This document shows, one piece after another, positions 51,366-60,760 of a stretch of 64,000 nucleotides of DNA. How positions within the stretch are numbered: the first letter of the stretch is position 1; the number at the start of each line of letters is the position of its first letter. The notes below the pieces were generated by a model. It saw nothing but the letters and a program-made list of their open reading frames with translations. It did not search any database and had not been told where the DNA came from. Position numbers and translations under genes: made by a program. Origin of the DNA: Paenibacillus dendrobii (GTDB taxonomy: Bacteria > Bacillota > Bacilli > Paenibacillales > Paenibacillaceae); assembly GCF_009807035.1 (NCBI RefSeq), contig NZ_WUBI01000003.1:682099-746098 (forward strand), written 5' to 3'.

Positions 51366-52652
51366 ATGAAGAATACAGTTACGGTGATTGCAAATGCAAG
51401 GATTTTCGATGGGGAAAAAGTGATCGATTCAAGACATGTTATCATCAAAGGGGACACTATCATAGCGGTAGGAGGAGAAATCCCGGCAGACGCAACCATC
51501 ATTGATGCGAAAGGTGCGACTTTATTGCCAGGCTTGATCGATGCGCATGTTCATACGTCCATTGGCGGATTAAGGGATGCTTTACAATTCGGCGTGACGA
51601 CAGAGCTTGAAATGAACGGCGATTTTACGGAAAGGGGGCGTACCATCCAATTGAAAAATGTGGATAACGTCTCCGATGTCCGTTCTGCCGGTACGGCGAT
51701 CACCGCTCCGGGCGGTCATCCGGATGAACTGCTGCCGGATGGCGATGAAATTCCTGATTTCGTATTAAGGGAACTCGAGAAGTTGTCGAAGGAAGACCGC
51801 GAAGCTATGCTGGCCGCTTATGCTCACGATCATGAGGAAATCCCCCAAGTGACGTCTGTGGAGGAAGCGATCAAGCATGTGCACACCCAAGTGGAGAATG
51901 GTGCGGATTATATTAAAATCATGATTGAAGAAGGAACGGTCATGGGGGCTCCGGGCTTACCTGTATTAAGCGACGAAATTCTAAAAGCGGCCGTGGAAGA
52001 AGCTCACAAGCTCGATAAAATCGTTATCGCCCACGTCTTGACCGCTCATTCTTCGCAAACCGCCATCAACCTTGGCGTGAACGGATTGGGCCACTTGTTC
52101 ATCGACCGGCCCGAATCCACGCCCGAACTGGTGAAATCCATCGCCGATTCAGGCGCGTTTGTGACGCCGTGCTTGGTACTGAACGCGTCCATCCTTGGAA
52201 ATCCGGCAACGGAATTGGCGAATGATCCGCGAGTTTATTCGAAATTAAGTCCGGATTGGTTGGATATTTTGAACTCCAGCTTCAATACTTTCCCGCAAGG
52301 AAATTTGGAGAATAGCTTTAAAAATGTCATGGATCTTCACCGGGCCGGAGTGGATGTTCTGGTCGGAACGGATGTCTCACCCGTCCCTGTACCGAATCTC
52401 GGCGGACTTGCGCATGGCGCCAGCGTTCATCATGAAATGCAATTGTTGGTCCAGGCCGGATTCACGCCGATCGAAGCGCTGCAATCCGCTACTTCCAAAC
52501 CGGCTCGTCGTTTTGCTCTTCATGATCGGGGGCGGATCGCTGCAGGAGCGCGCGCCGACCTTATACTGGTGAATGGCGATCCGACCACCCGTATTTCGGA
52601 TACCTTGTCGATTGAAGCCGTGTGGCTTAAAGGCATGAAGCAGCTCCATTGA
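51366..52652 (+). CDS. Amidohydrolase family protein, possible imidazolonepropionase/prolidase-like
   Basis: About 428 residues starting MKNTVTVIANARIFDGEKV. Metal-site motifs include LPGLIDAHVHTS (HxH), KIMIEEG (possible carboxylated Lys), IVIAHVLTAHS, and the Asp in VLVGTDVSPVP; the C-terminus has GRIAAGARADLILVNGDP. These place it in the imidazolonepropionase-like group with a binuclear metal centre. The substrate is unknown. The ATG at 51366 has TTGGAGG 8 nt upstream. It is divergent from marR with an operator in its promoter, so its expression is likely derepressed by a small molecule. Confidence 0.87.
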   Translation: MKNTVTVIANARIFDGEKVIDSRHVIIKGDTIIAVGGEIPADATIIDAKGATLLPGLIDAHVHTSIGGLRDALQFGVTTELEMNGDFTERGRTIQLKNVDNVSDVRSAGTAITAPGGHPDELLPDGDEIPDFVLRELEKLSKEDREAMLAAYAHDHEEIPQVTSVEEAIKHVHTQVENGADYIKIMIEEGTVMGAPGLPVLSDEILKAAVEEAHKLDKIVIAHVLTAHSSQTAINLGVNGLGHLFIDRPESTPELVKSIADSGAFVTPCLVLNASILGNPATELANDPRVYSKLSPDWLDILNSSFNTFPQGNLENSFKNVMDLHRAGVDVLVGTDVSPVPVPNLGGLAHGASVHHEMQLLVQAGFTPIEALQSATSKPARRFALHDRGRIAAGARADLILVNGDPTTRISDTLSIEAVWLKGMKQLH

Positions 52653-52691
52653 GCGCCTTCCGAACCCTAATCTATTTAATGAATCATAACG

Positions 52692-54212
52692 CTACTTGTG
52701 ATTCCTGCGCCACGCATCCAGCTGCCTCTGCACCTCTGCCCTGACCTCGTCAAGTCCTGCCTGCCTCAGCTCCTGATTGAACTTTGGCAGCTCGGTGTCC
52801 ACATCGACGCTGCCGGTCATCAGGCTCGGGTAATATTTTTGCCAGACCATTTCGATATTCTGCAATTGGATCGGCATCATGGTTAAATCGGGCGTAAAGC
52901 CGAGCAGGCTCGATTTGACGACTCTGGCGTTGGAAGAGCGAAACTCATCCCATTTGTTGATAGGGTCCGGGTTTGCCCCGCCCATGGTCTTCAGAATAAA
53001 CCAGTTGCCCTGGGTGTACGTTACCCCTGTATAATTGGGCGGCGCATCCGCAATAGGATCTCCGTTCTCATCTTTAGGAGGAATCGTCACGACTTGGCCG
53101 CTCTTATCCAAGGTATAATGCACGCCCTCGATGCCATAATTGAACAGGTTACGTACCTCAGGATCTGTATTCAGCAGATTCAGGAACTTGATGGCCTCCA
53201 CGGGATGCTTCGTTTCCGAGCTGACCGCCATGATGCCTCCCCGCACGGACTCCGTCGTCACGAGCTCAGGCGTGACCGGGTGCGCCAGAACCGTGTATCC
53301 GCGATCCTTGCTCCAGCTATTTTCTGCGAGAGGGCCGCCTTCCGAAGCTTTCCAGAATACCTTGAGGCCTCTTTTAAGTCCCTGACTCTCCCGCAATGCG
53401 GCATCTTCATTGATGTATCCTGCCTTGTAATAGCGACGAAGCGTCAAGAGTACCTGCCGCGCTTCCTTCGTTTCGAAGATATTCACGACTTTGGAGCCGG
53501 GTTCCAGAGAACGCACCATCAGCGGAAGCTTCTTGTCCATGAGATATTCATAGCCATATAAAGCGAAAAAATTCTGAGAGTCTTTGTCCAGCTCCATCGG
53601 AAAATAGTCCGGTTCCTTTTGCTTAATCATCTGGAGTAAAGGCTCAAGCGACTCCAGGGTGTTGTACTGGGCAATATCGATGTTATACTTTTTCACCAGT
53701 TCTTCCGGATACATCCACTGCTGACGCACGGCCAATTCCTTATTCGTGGGTATGCCGTAAATCCCTCCGTCATCCATGCGCAACCCCTCCCAAAAAATAG
53801 GGTCGATAACATCGTACAGTCCCTCCCCTACATTGGACAGATAGTCGTTCAGCCTCAGCCACGCCCCCCGCTTGACATATCCCGTAAAGTCGGACGCAAA
53901 GGCAATGTCAAAGGGAGTCCCCGCCGACACCATCGTATTTAGCCGGTTATCATACTCCTGCCAACCCACCTTGATGTATGTAAGGGTTACGCCAATTTTT
54001 TTGGCCAGAACTTCATTGATTTTGTCATTGACCATTTGAAGATCCTTGTCCGGCTCTCCGATCGTGTAATAGACCAGATTGACCATGCTTCCGCCAGGCT
54101 CCGTACCCTGATCTTCGACTGTAGACGAGGAACAGCCTGCTGCAAGCAGTGCGAACATGCCGGTTAACGCCATGTATAAGGTGATACGGCCGAAAAAAGA
54201 GGGGTGATGCAT
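52692..54212 (-). CDS. Extracellular substrate-binding lipoprotein, LplA-like, near two-component genes
   Basis: About 506 residues with a lipoprotein signal peptide (ALTGMFALLAAGC). The binding fold has LVYYTIGEPDKDLQMVND and AKKIGVTLTYIKVGWQEYDNRLNTMVSAGTPFDI. It is paralogous to the other binding protein of this cluster (56956-58446), with the same order of motifs through the C-terminal DUF3502-like part. It is encoded 28 bp after the response regulator, away from the permeases. It may serve as an alternate binding protein or a sensory partner of the kinase. ATG 54212 has AAAGGAGG 6 nt upstream. Confidence 0.87.
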   Translation of the reverse strand: MHHPSFFGRITLYMALTGMFALLAAGCSSSTVEDQGTEPGGSMVNLVYYTIGEPDKDLQMVNDKINEVLAKKIGVTLTYIKVGWQEYDNRLNTMVSAGTPFDIAFASDFTGYVKRGAWLRLNDYLSNVGEGLYDVIDPIFWEGLRMDDGGIYGIPTNKELAVRQQWMYPEELVKKYNIDIAQYNTLESLEPLLQMIKQKEPDYFPMELDKDSQNFFALYGYEYLMDKKLPLMVRSLEPGSKVVNIFETKEARQVLLTLRRYYKAGYINEDAALRESQGLKRGLKVFWKASEGGPLAENSWSKDRGYTVLAHPVTPELVTTESVRGGIMAVSSETKHPVEAIKFLNLLNTDPEVRNLFNYGIEGVHYTLDKSGQVVTIPPKDENGDPIADAPPNYTGVTYTQGNWFILKTMGGANPDPINKWDEFRSSNARVVKSSLLGFTPDLTMMPIQLQNIEMVWQKYYPSLMTGSVDVDTELPKFNQELRQAGLDEVRAEVQRQLDAWRRNHK

Positions 54213-54240
54213 CGTAAGCCTCCTTTCTCCCATGGGGAGC

Positions 54241-55002
54241 CTAACCTTTTTTCCTGAGTTCCGAAGGCGACTTGCCAAAGTACCCTTGAAAATGGGTGTA
54301 AAAATAGTTCAGGTTCGCGTATCCGACCGAAAGCGCGATACTTGCAATTTTCTCATCCGTGGTTAGGATGCAGTCCCTCGCTTGAAGCATCCGATAAGCC
54401 ATCAAATATTCCGAAAACTTCATCTGGGCTTCCTTTAAAAATAGCTGCCCGAGATAGGTACTGTTCATGCGGAAGCGCTCCGCCACCGACCTCAACGTGA
54501 TGTTCTGGGCGTATTCCGCCTTCACCATCAGCAGGATGCGGTTGGTCAATTTAGATAAACCTTCATATGGAATGCCCAGGATCGGATCTGTGCTCAGATC
54601 TTCACCATTCACGCCATCCAGCGTGCCATGCAAATCCTCCACGATGATTTTCTCGATCACCATCTGCAGCTTGGATCGCTCGACAGGCTTCAACAGATAA
54701 TCCTTCACGCCGCAGCGAATGGCCTCCTGGGCATATTCGAATTCGCTGTAACCGCTCATAATGATATATTTCGTAGGAAGACGCAGCTCGTTAAGCTTGT
54801 TGATGATCTCGTAGCCGCGGTCTGTGCCGATACAGACATCAAAGATCGCGATATCCGGCAATAACTCCACAGCCTTGGAGACGGCATCTTCTCTGGTTTC
54901 GCTGGTCTCGATGCGGTGGAAGCCGTAGCTCGCCCAATCCAAAGTCCGTTTCATCCCTTCCAAAATCTGAGGTTCGTCGTCTACGATCAGAAGCTTATAC
55001 AT
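54241..55002 (-). CDS. Response regulator, REC plus AraC-type HTH (YesN-like)
   Basis: A 253-residue protein. The REC domain has VDDEP, the acceptor Asp in IAIFDVCIGTD (about 56) and LLKPVERSKL. The AraC domain (about 155-253) has ITLRSVAERFRMNSTYLGQLFLKEAQM and IASIALSVGYANLNYFYTHFQGYFGKSP. It should control the ABC genes of this cluster when phosphorylated by the kinase whose stop is 6 nt upstream. The ATG at 55002 has AAGGAG 9 nt upstream. The binding protein gene follows it. Confidence 0.92.
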   Translation of the reverse strand: MYKLLIVDDEPQILEGMKRTLDWASYGFHRIETSETREDAVSKAVELLPDIAIFDVCIGTDRGYEIINKLNELRLPTKYIIMSGYSEFEYAQEAIRCGVKDYLLKPVERSKLQMVIEKIIVEDLHGTLDGVNGEDLSTDPILGIPYEGLSKLTNRILLMVKAEYAQNITLRSVAERFRMNSTYLGQLFLKEAQMKFSEYLMAYRMLQARDCILTTDEKIASIALSVGYANLNYFYTHFQGYFGKSPSELRKKG

Positions 55003-55008
55003 GCCTAA

Positions 55009-56736
55009 TCACTCCTTTGCAATCATCACGGTAATTTTAACGCCTGCCTCCTCGTTATTATCAATCGCCATGGAAAAGCCCTCTCCATAGAAAAAGGAAA
55101 GCCTGGTATATACATTATGCAGCCCTATGCTATGAACAGGAGCGTCGTCACGGTAGGGAAGATTACGGCGGACCTCATCCAAACGCTCTTGGGTGATCCA
55201 TTTTCCGTTGTCCACGAATTCCAGTACATAACTTTCTTCCGTTTCCCAGCCATTGACGATGAGCAGATTGAATTCATGGCCCGGGTTGAAACCATGAACG
55301 AAAAAGTTCTCCGCCAGAGGCTGCATCCAAAATTTGACCGTCGATAACGACATCAGCGCCTCATCCACATGGATCTGGTAATAAAACCGACCAGGGTACT
55401 TTAGTTCCATAATTTTTAAATATTGTTGCAATAACTCGAGCTCACTGCCGATGGAAATAATGTTTTCTTTTTTCACGATATCCCGGTATAAGGTTCCTAA
55501 CGTCGCAATGGCATCGGCGGTATCCACATCGCGGTTCACCAAAGCCGTAGAGCGAATGGCCTCCAGCGTGTTGTACAAAAAGTGCGGATTGATCTGGTGC
55601 TGAAGCGCCTTCATTTCGGTCTCCTGCTGTTTCAGCTTGAGCAAATACTCGGTACGGATGTGTTTATCGAGCTGAAGAACCATATCGTCGAGTTCCCGGG
55701 CAATCATGCCGTATTCGTTTCGCCGGTAGCGTGCGGGAGAAATCGACGTGAAATCCGCGGTTTTCACGCGCTTGATGGAATGAATAATGCGTTTAAGGAA
55801 TCTCGCGTCATCGCGCAGATTATAAACGATAAGTATCAGTACGCTGATCATGGCCATGAGTACGATCAAAAATACGGCGACGAGCATGGTGGCATTTTGA
55901 CGCATGAGCAGGAGCAAATCCACGAGGACGACGAACTTGTAATTGAACTTGGTGGAGGAGTAGGTCATGTAAAACACCCTTTTCACTCCCCCAAATGAAA
56001 TATAGCCGCTGTTCCGCTGCTCTGCCGCTGCTTTGAGGGCCAGCGCTTCCATCCTGTGATCACCACCGGAGACCATGTATACTTCACCGGAATCGCTCAC
56101 GGCTGCGGCGATATCCAGTTTGTAGCCGCGTACCTTCTTGAACAACTGCTCGCTGCTGACCCGAAAACGGAACTCCCCGATCTGGCGCGAAATTTGATTG
56201 GGATCGGACAATTTTTTGCGGTATACGAATCCCTTCTGAATGGACTCGCGGAAGGCGTCGTCCGTGTTCGGAAGCCGAAATTGAAAACTGCCATTGCCGT
56301 TGCCGTCAAATCGGACCACATTGCCCTGAAACTCGGTATGAAGACTAATCTGAGTAATGTCTCCCTGGGCCGAGCTGTACAGAAAGGCCTTCATATCTTC
56401 GGGAAAGGAGATGAGCGGTTCGCTGGATTGGCTATTTTGCAGCCTGCCCGTGAGATATCCTTCGGCGCTGTTGCCCAAAAAGTAACGGACATCCGTCATC
56501 AGGCGATTGTTGGAATAAATGCGCTGCATGTAAGCTTCGATCCGGTCATTATCAGACTGAAGCTCGCCTTCAATCCGGGCAAAGGCGCTGACAGCCTCAC
56601 TGCGGGCATTCTCGATCCACTGATACAGCAGCACCGCGCAAGTCAGAGCGCCAAGCGTCAAGCCAATAGACACCACGAATACCGTATAAGCAATGAATTT
56701 GCCGCGATAGATCTTGATCTGCCAAAAGGAATTCAT
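55009..56736 (-). CDS. Sensor histidine kinase, YesM-like
   Basis: About 575 residues. A first TM helix (about 15-40) is followed by an extracellular sensory domain to about 265, and then a second TM helix (about 285-305). A HAMP-like segment precedes the His_kinase domain with its phospho-His in ALQHQINPHFLYNTLEAIR (about 395). The HATPase has MQPLAENFFVHGF and SIGLHNVYTRLS. The N-box is less canonical than in cluster 1 (AENFFVHGF). ATG 56736 has AAAGGAGG 7 nt upstream. It lies between the transporter binding protein and the regulator. Confidence 0.91.
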   Translation of the reverse strand: MNSFWQIKIYRGKFIAYTVFVVSIGLTLGALTCAVLLYQWIENARSEAVSAFARIEGELQSDNDRIEAYMQRIYSNNRLMTDVRYFLGNSAEGYLTGRLQNSQSSEPLISFPEDMKAFLYSSAQGDITQISLHTEFQGNVVRFDGNGNGSFQFRLPNTDDAFRESIQKGFVYRKKLSDPNQISRQIGEFRFRVSSEQLFKKVRGYKLDIAAAVSDSGEVYMVSGGDHRMEALALKAAAEQRNSGYISFGGVKRVFYMTYSSTKFNYKFVVLVDLLLLMRQNATMLVAVFLIVLMAMISVLILIVYNLRDDARFLKRIIHSIKRVKTADFTSISPARYRRNEYGMIARELDDMVLQLDKHIRTEYLLKLKQQETEMKALQHQINPHFLYNTLEAIRSTALVNRDVDTADAIATLGTLYRDIVKKENIISIGSELELLQQYLKIMELKYPGRFYYQIHVDEALMSLSTVKFWMQPLAENFFVHGFNPGHEFNLLIVNGWETEESYVLEFVDNGKWITQERLDEVRRNLPYRDDAPVHSIGLHNVYTRLSFFYGEGFSMAIDNNEEAGVKITVMIAKE

Positions 56737-56859
56737 GCGGCCGCCTCCTTTGCTGTTTGTCATACGGCACTCATTCCATCATAAAATGCAGGCATCAATG
56801 AATTCAATGGCATAAATCCATTTCATCATACCATTTGACTGCTTCCATCCAGACGATAT

Positions 56860-56872
56860 ATAGAACAAAATG
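56860..56872 (+). promoter_or_regulatory. Candidate response-regulator site before the cluster 2 kinase
   Basis: ATAGAACAAAATG on the plus strand matches the recurring motif from cluster 1; it lies about 125 bp upstream of the kinase start. Confidence 0.4.
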
Positions 56873-56900
56873 TTTTTATGCAAAATTACCGATATAACAA

Positions 56901-56934
56901 GACCCGAACGGCAGTTGACTCCTCCGTTCGGGTC
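56901..56934 (-). terminator. Terminator after the cluster 2 binding protein
   Basis: GACCCGAACGG and CCGTTCGGGTC form an 11-bp stem with a short T-containing tail on either strand, 22 bp after the stop. The tail on the minus strand is TTGTTAT, so it may be partly leaky. Confidence 0.75.
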
Positions 56935-56955
56935 TTTAATGCAGGGCGTTAAGAC

Positions 56956-58446
56956 TTACTTACTGAAGAAAGCATCGATCTGTTCTTGAGCAGCCTTCAT
57001 GATGGCATCCATGCCGGCCGATTTCATTTCAGAAACGATCTTCGGTACCATTTTCTCCGGATCGGAAGCGCCCGTGAGCAATTCATAGCGGTACTTATCC
57101 CACACGGCCTTCGTATTCGCTACTTCGGTAGCCAGGTTGGTCGTGTCCATGGAGAAGCCCAGCAAGGACGAAGCGAAAGCATCCCCGTTCAGTTTCTCAA
57201 CCTGCTGCCATTGATCTTCTGGAGCGCCTTTGGTTGTCGCCATATCGAAGAACGTACCTTGCGTATAAGCAGCCAGTGGCCATGTGTCCGTTGTGCGCTC
57301 AACGACCTTTTCGCCATCGATCTTCTTGTAATCCACATTCTCTTCGCCAAAAGCAAGCATGTTGCGCAGTTTAGGATCGGTATTGACCAGCTCCAGGTAC
57401 TTCAGTGCTTCTTTTTTATACTTGGAGTTCGCAGAGATTGCATTTAAAGAGCCTTGAATGGTCGAGGTCGTATAGATTGGACCATAGTTTTGTACCATGT
57501 CGTACTTTTCTACGCCCTCGTTGATTTGCCAGCCCACTTCTGCGCCAGGGAACCCTTGGGCACTAAAGAATGCGCGTCCTTTGTCCGGCTCAGGCTTGGT
57601 CGGTGCATCCGGGTTGATAATGCCGTCTTTGTACCATTGGTGCAGCGTCTTCAAACCATCCATGACATCCGGCTGTTCCAGAACGGAGATGACCTTACGG
57701 GAAGTGTCATCGGCTTTCACGCCAATCGGAGGAAGCCCGAGTGCCATATCGTCATAACCGTTAAAGAATCCGTTCAGTCCTTCGCCTTGCGTCATCGGCA
57801 ATGGATAGAAGCTTTTTCCTTCGCCTGCTTTCATATCATGCAGAGGTTTATCCAGGTCCTTGAGGGTCTTGATATTGTTCACATCGATGCCGTATTTTTC
57901 AACATACTTATGATCGAATACCCAATACTGCGTCAGGGACGAGTCTTTATACGTAGGTACGGAGTAAATTTTGCCGCCAATCTTGGTGCCATCCCATACT
58001 TTTTCAGGAATGAGCTTCTGCAGATCCGGCGTTTCGCTTTGCACAAGATCGGTGAGGTCGGCCAGAGCGCCCATCGAAACCTGCTGGCTGTACTTGGAGC
58101 CGGTGGTGAACAAGATATCGAATGGCTCACCCGTGTTTACGATCGTGTTGATCTTGGTATCCCATTCGCCCCAACTAGCGACCTTAATGTCGACCTTGAC
58201 GCCGATTTTCTCAGCGGTGTATTCATTCATCGCTGCAACGGCCTTGTCAAAGTTGTTCGGAACCTGGCCGCCGATCGTCCACCAAACCAACGTTGGCACA
58301 TCCTTGGAAGATGAAGAAGATGAAGACGAATCGGAAGCTTTTGAATCCGTGGCTGTGGTATCCGACTTCGAACCGCAGGCCGCAAGCGCGGACATGAAAA
58401 GTGCCATAATACACATGGTGGAGAGGAGCTTCAAAGGTCTTTTCAT
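56956..58446 (-). CDS. Extracellular substrate-binding lipoprotein, LplA-like
   Basis: A 496-residue protein with the lipobox ALAAC after a hydrophobic signal and a long serine linker. The binding fold begins VPTLVWWTIGGQVPNN and includes KIGVKVDIKVASWGEWDTKINTI and SVPTYKDSSL. It is the expected partner of the two permeases downstream in order, here encoded just before them on the map and after them in the transcript. Its length and C-terminal DUF3502-like part fit the LplA group of complex carbohydrate transport. RBS AAGGGGG is 8 nt before the ATG. Confidence 0.92.
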   Translation of the reverse strand: MKRPLKLLSTMCIMALFMSALAACGSKSDTTATDSKASDSSSSSSSSKDVPTLVWWTIGGQVPNNFDKAVAAMNEYTAEKIGVKVDIKVASWGEWDTKINTIVNTGEPFDILFTTGSKYSQQVSMGALADLTDLVQSETPDLQKLIPEKVWDGTKIGGKIYSVPTYKDSSLTQYWVFDHKYVEKYGIDVNNIKTLKDLDKPLHDMKAGEGKSFYPLPMTQGEGLNGFFNGYDDMALGLPPIGVKADDTSRKVISVLEQPDVMDGLKTLHQWYKDGIINPDAPTKPEPDKGRAFFSAQGFPGAEVGWQINEGVEKYDMVQNYGPIYTTSTIQGSLNAISANSKYKKEALKYLELVNTDPKLRNMLAFGEENVDYKKIDGEKVVERTTDTWPLAAYTQGTFFDMATTKGAPEDQWQQVEKLNGDAFASSLLGFSMDTTNLATEVANTKAVWDKYRYELLTGASDPEKMVPKIVSEMKSAGMDAIMKAAQEQIDAFFSK

Positions 58447-58572
58447 TGGTATTTCCCCCTTTTAAATGTTCTGCCGCCGCTCTTCGGTCTCATGTAAAAT
58501 GCTCGTATGCTTCAAACGGCGATGTTATGATCAAACGTCTTTCGACGTCGTCTCAATGAAGGTAAACGCTTA

Positions 58573-59502
58573 TCAACCTTTCACGGCACCGACCGTCAGA
58601 CCGGAAATAAAGTACCGCTGGAAGAACGGATAAGCAAAGGCTACAGGCAGCACGATGACAATGGCAACCGCCATCCGCGCAGATTCCTTCGGCATCGTCG
58701 CTGCAAGCATCGCATAGCTGACGCCCATGCTGGCTGCGTTCTTGGCGAGCGCGTCCACGTTGCTCATCAAGTTATTGAGCAGCGCCTGCAAGGAATACAA
58801 ATCCTGGTTGTTGATGTAGAGCATCGATTGGAACCAGTCATTCCAGTAACCAAAGCACAGAAACAATCCGATGGTTGCAATGACGGGCAAGGATATCGGC
58901 AAAATAATCGAGAAGAAAATGCGCATCTGGCTCGCGCCATCCATTTCCGCAGATTCGATCAGGCCATCCGGAATCGTGCTCTTGAAGAATGTTTTGCAGA
59001 TGATCACGTTAAAGGATGAAACCGCCAGCGGCAGAATCAGCGCCCAAATCGTGTCCTTCAGCCCGAGCATGTTCGAATTAATGTAGTAACTTGAAACCAG
59101 GCCGCCGTTAAACACCATCGGAATAAATACGATCCAGGTGAGCAGCCCTTTCAGCTTAAAATTCGGACGGGAGATGGCATAACCCATCGAGGTCGTGAGC
59201 AGTACGCCCAGCACGGTACCTACGATCGTAACGAATAAGGATACCCCAAGCGCACGCAGAATCATCGTTCCCTGATTCACGATATAGCCGTAAGCCTCTC
59301 CGGACAAAGCAGTCGGGAAAATGTGATATCCCGTTTGGCGGATGGACTCTTCGCTGGATAGCGAAATGGACAGCACGACCAATATAGGCACGACGCAGAC
59401 TAACGCGAGTATGATGAATATCAGATTGAAAATGATATTAACGCTTTTACTGGGACGGTTGAATCGATCTAGACCACTCTCATATACCGTTCTTGTCGCC
59501 AT
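58573..59502 (-). CDS. Carbohydrate ABC transporter permease, LplC/YtcP-like
   Basis: A 309-residue membrane protein with six helices. The EAA loop reads LIESAEMDGASQMRIFFSIILPISLPVIATI, and the end is FQRYFISGLTVGAVKG. The long N-terminus, with VYESGLDRFNR before the first helix, is typical of LplC relatives. It pairs with the LplB-like permease 12 nt upstream. Uptake of a plant or host oligosaccharide is the likely role; the ATPase is not in this window. RBS AGGAGGT is 6 nt before the ATG. Confidence 0.92.
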   Translation of the reverse strand: MATRTVYESGLDRFNRPSKSVNIIFNLIFIILALVCVVPILVVLSISLSSEESIRQTGYHIFPTALSGEAYGYIVNQGTMILRALGVSLFVTIVGTVLGVLLTTSMGYAISRPNFKLKGLLTWIVFIPMVFNGGLVSSYYINSNMLGLKDTIWALILPLAVSSFNVIICKTFFKSTIPDGLIESAEMDGASQMRIFFSIILPISLPVIATIGLFLCFGYWNDWFQSMLYINNQDLYSLQALLNNLMSNVDALAKNAASMGVSYAMLAATMPKESARMAVAIVIVLPVAFAYPFFQRYFISGLTVGAVKG

Positions 59503-59513
59503 AAACCCACCTC

Positions 59514-60458
59514 CTATATCATCGCGCTATCCGGATCAATTCTCCGAACGACCCAGTTGGCAAAGAGAATCATCAAGCAGCCCAGTACGGATTGGACGAA
59601 TGCGGCTGCAGAAGCCATGCCGACCGTTGCGCTTTTCAATTGTTTGTACACCAATACATCAATGGTTGTGGTCACGTTAAACAGGGAATTCGAATCCCGC
59701 GGTACCTGGAAGAACAACCCGAAGTCCGTATAGAAGATGCGACCCACCGCCAAGATGAACATCATGATGATGACAAGCTTCATCAAAGGCAACGTAATGA
59801 ACCTTGTCTGCTGCCAAATGGAAGCGCCATCAATTACGGCTGCCTCATAGTAGGTTTTATCAATGCCGGTAATCGTCGCCAAATAAACGACCATCCCGTA
59901 ACCCAGACCCTTCCAAATATTCATGAAGATCAAAAAGTACGGCCAGTATGAAGGTTCCATGTACCAGTTAATTGGGTCTCTGCCCATATCCACTAGCACC
60001 TGGTTGACGATCCCCTTGTCAAAGCTTAGAAATGCCCAGCCTACCGCTGAAACGACGACCCACGACAGAAAGTAAGGCAGGAACATCATCGTCTGATATA
60101 CCTTTCCCGCTCTGCGATTGTGGATCATGCCGATCATCAGCGCCAAAGCGACCGGAATCACAATGCCGAGAATGATAAATACGATGTTGTACCCGATCGT
60201 GTTACGAATAATGATCCAGGCATCGTTGGACTTGAACAAAAATTCAAAGTTCTTGAATCCAGCCCAGGGACTGTTAAAAACGTTGCTTAGAAATCCACCG
60301 CTTATTTTGAAGTTCTTAAAGGCAATAATGATACCGAACATAGGTAAAAAGCAGAAAAGAATGTACCATACGGTCGTCGGCAATGCCAAAATCGTCAGCT
60401 CCGTGTCCTGCTTGCGCCAACGCGTACGAAAACGCTTACTTTTGGTTTTAGCGTCCAT
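59514..60458 (-). CDS. Carbohydrate ABC transporter permease, LplB-like
   Basis: About 314 residues starting MDAKTKSKRFRTRWRKQ. Six TM helices and the EAA loop YYEAAVIDGASIWQQTRFITLPLMKLVIIM identify an LplB-group permease. It starts the transcription unit of cluster 2, followed by LplC-like, the binding protein, kinase, regulator and second binding protein. ATG 60458 has GAAGAGG 8 nt upstream; a GTG three codons earlier overlaps that site. Promoter elements and a cre-like site precede it. Confidence 0.92.
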   Translation of the reverse strand: MDAKTKSKRFRTRWRKQDTELTILALPTTVWYILFCFLPMFGIIIAFKNFKISGGFLSNVFNSPWAGFKNFEFLFKSNDAWIIIRNTIGYNIVFIILGIVIPVALALMIGMIHNRRAGKVYQTMMFLPYFLSWVVVSAVGWAFLSFDKGIVNQVLVDMGRDPINWYMEPSYWPYFLIFMNIWKGLGYGMVVYLATITGIDKTYYEAAVIDGASIWQQTRFITLPLMKLVIIMMFILAVGRIFYTDFGLFFQVPRDSNSLFNVTTTIDVLVYKQLKSATVGMASAAAFVQSVLGCLMILFANWVVRRIDPDSAMI

Positions 60459-60515
60459 GTCTGTCACCTCTTCCGTTAGCTTCGTATTGCTTCGTATACG
60501 TTTATCTTATAGGAA

Positions 60516-60529
60516 ATAGAGCGCTTTCA
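60516..60529 (-). promoter_or_regulatory. cre-like CcpA site before cluster 2
   Basis: TGAAAGCGCTCTAT on the minus strand shares the TGAAAGCGCT core of cre sites, with mismatches in the right half. It overlaps the likely promoter (TATAAG follows). Confidence 0.4.
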
Positions 60530-60626
60530 TCCAGACAACAAACTTGATACTATAGTCAAAAAACGTTAGGTTTTGATCACAAAAATGGGAAGTTACATGA
60601 CGCTGACGTCCACATGTGTACATCAC

Positions 60627-60658
60627 AAAAAAGCAGGCACCAGAGGTGCCTGCTTTTA
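60627..60658 (-). terminator. Terminator of the SDR gene
   Basis: AAAGCAGGCACC and GGTGCCTGCTTT form a perfect stem with T-run on both strands, about 100 bp after the SDR stop. Confidence 0.87.
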
Positions 60659-60760
60659 TCTATACTTCATTCATTTTCAATCTCTATTCGCTCGAAAGCT
60701 TCCTCAGATCCTTCGCATGGCTTGCATCAATACAGCGAATAATCATCTATGACATTGGAG

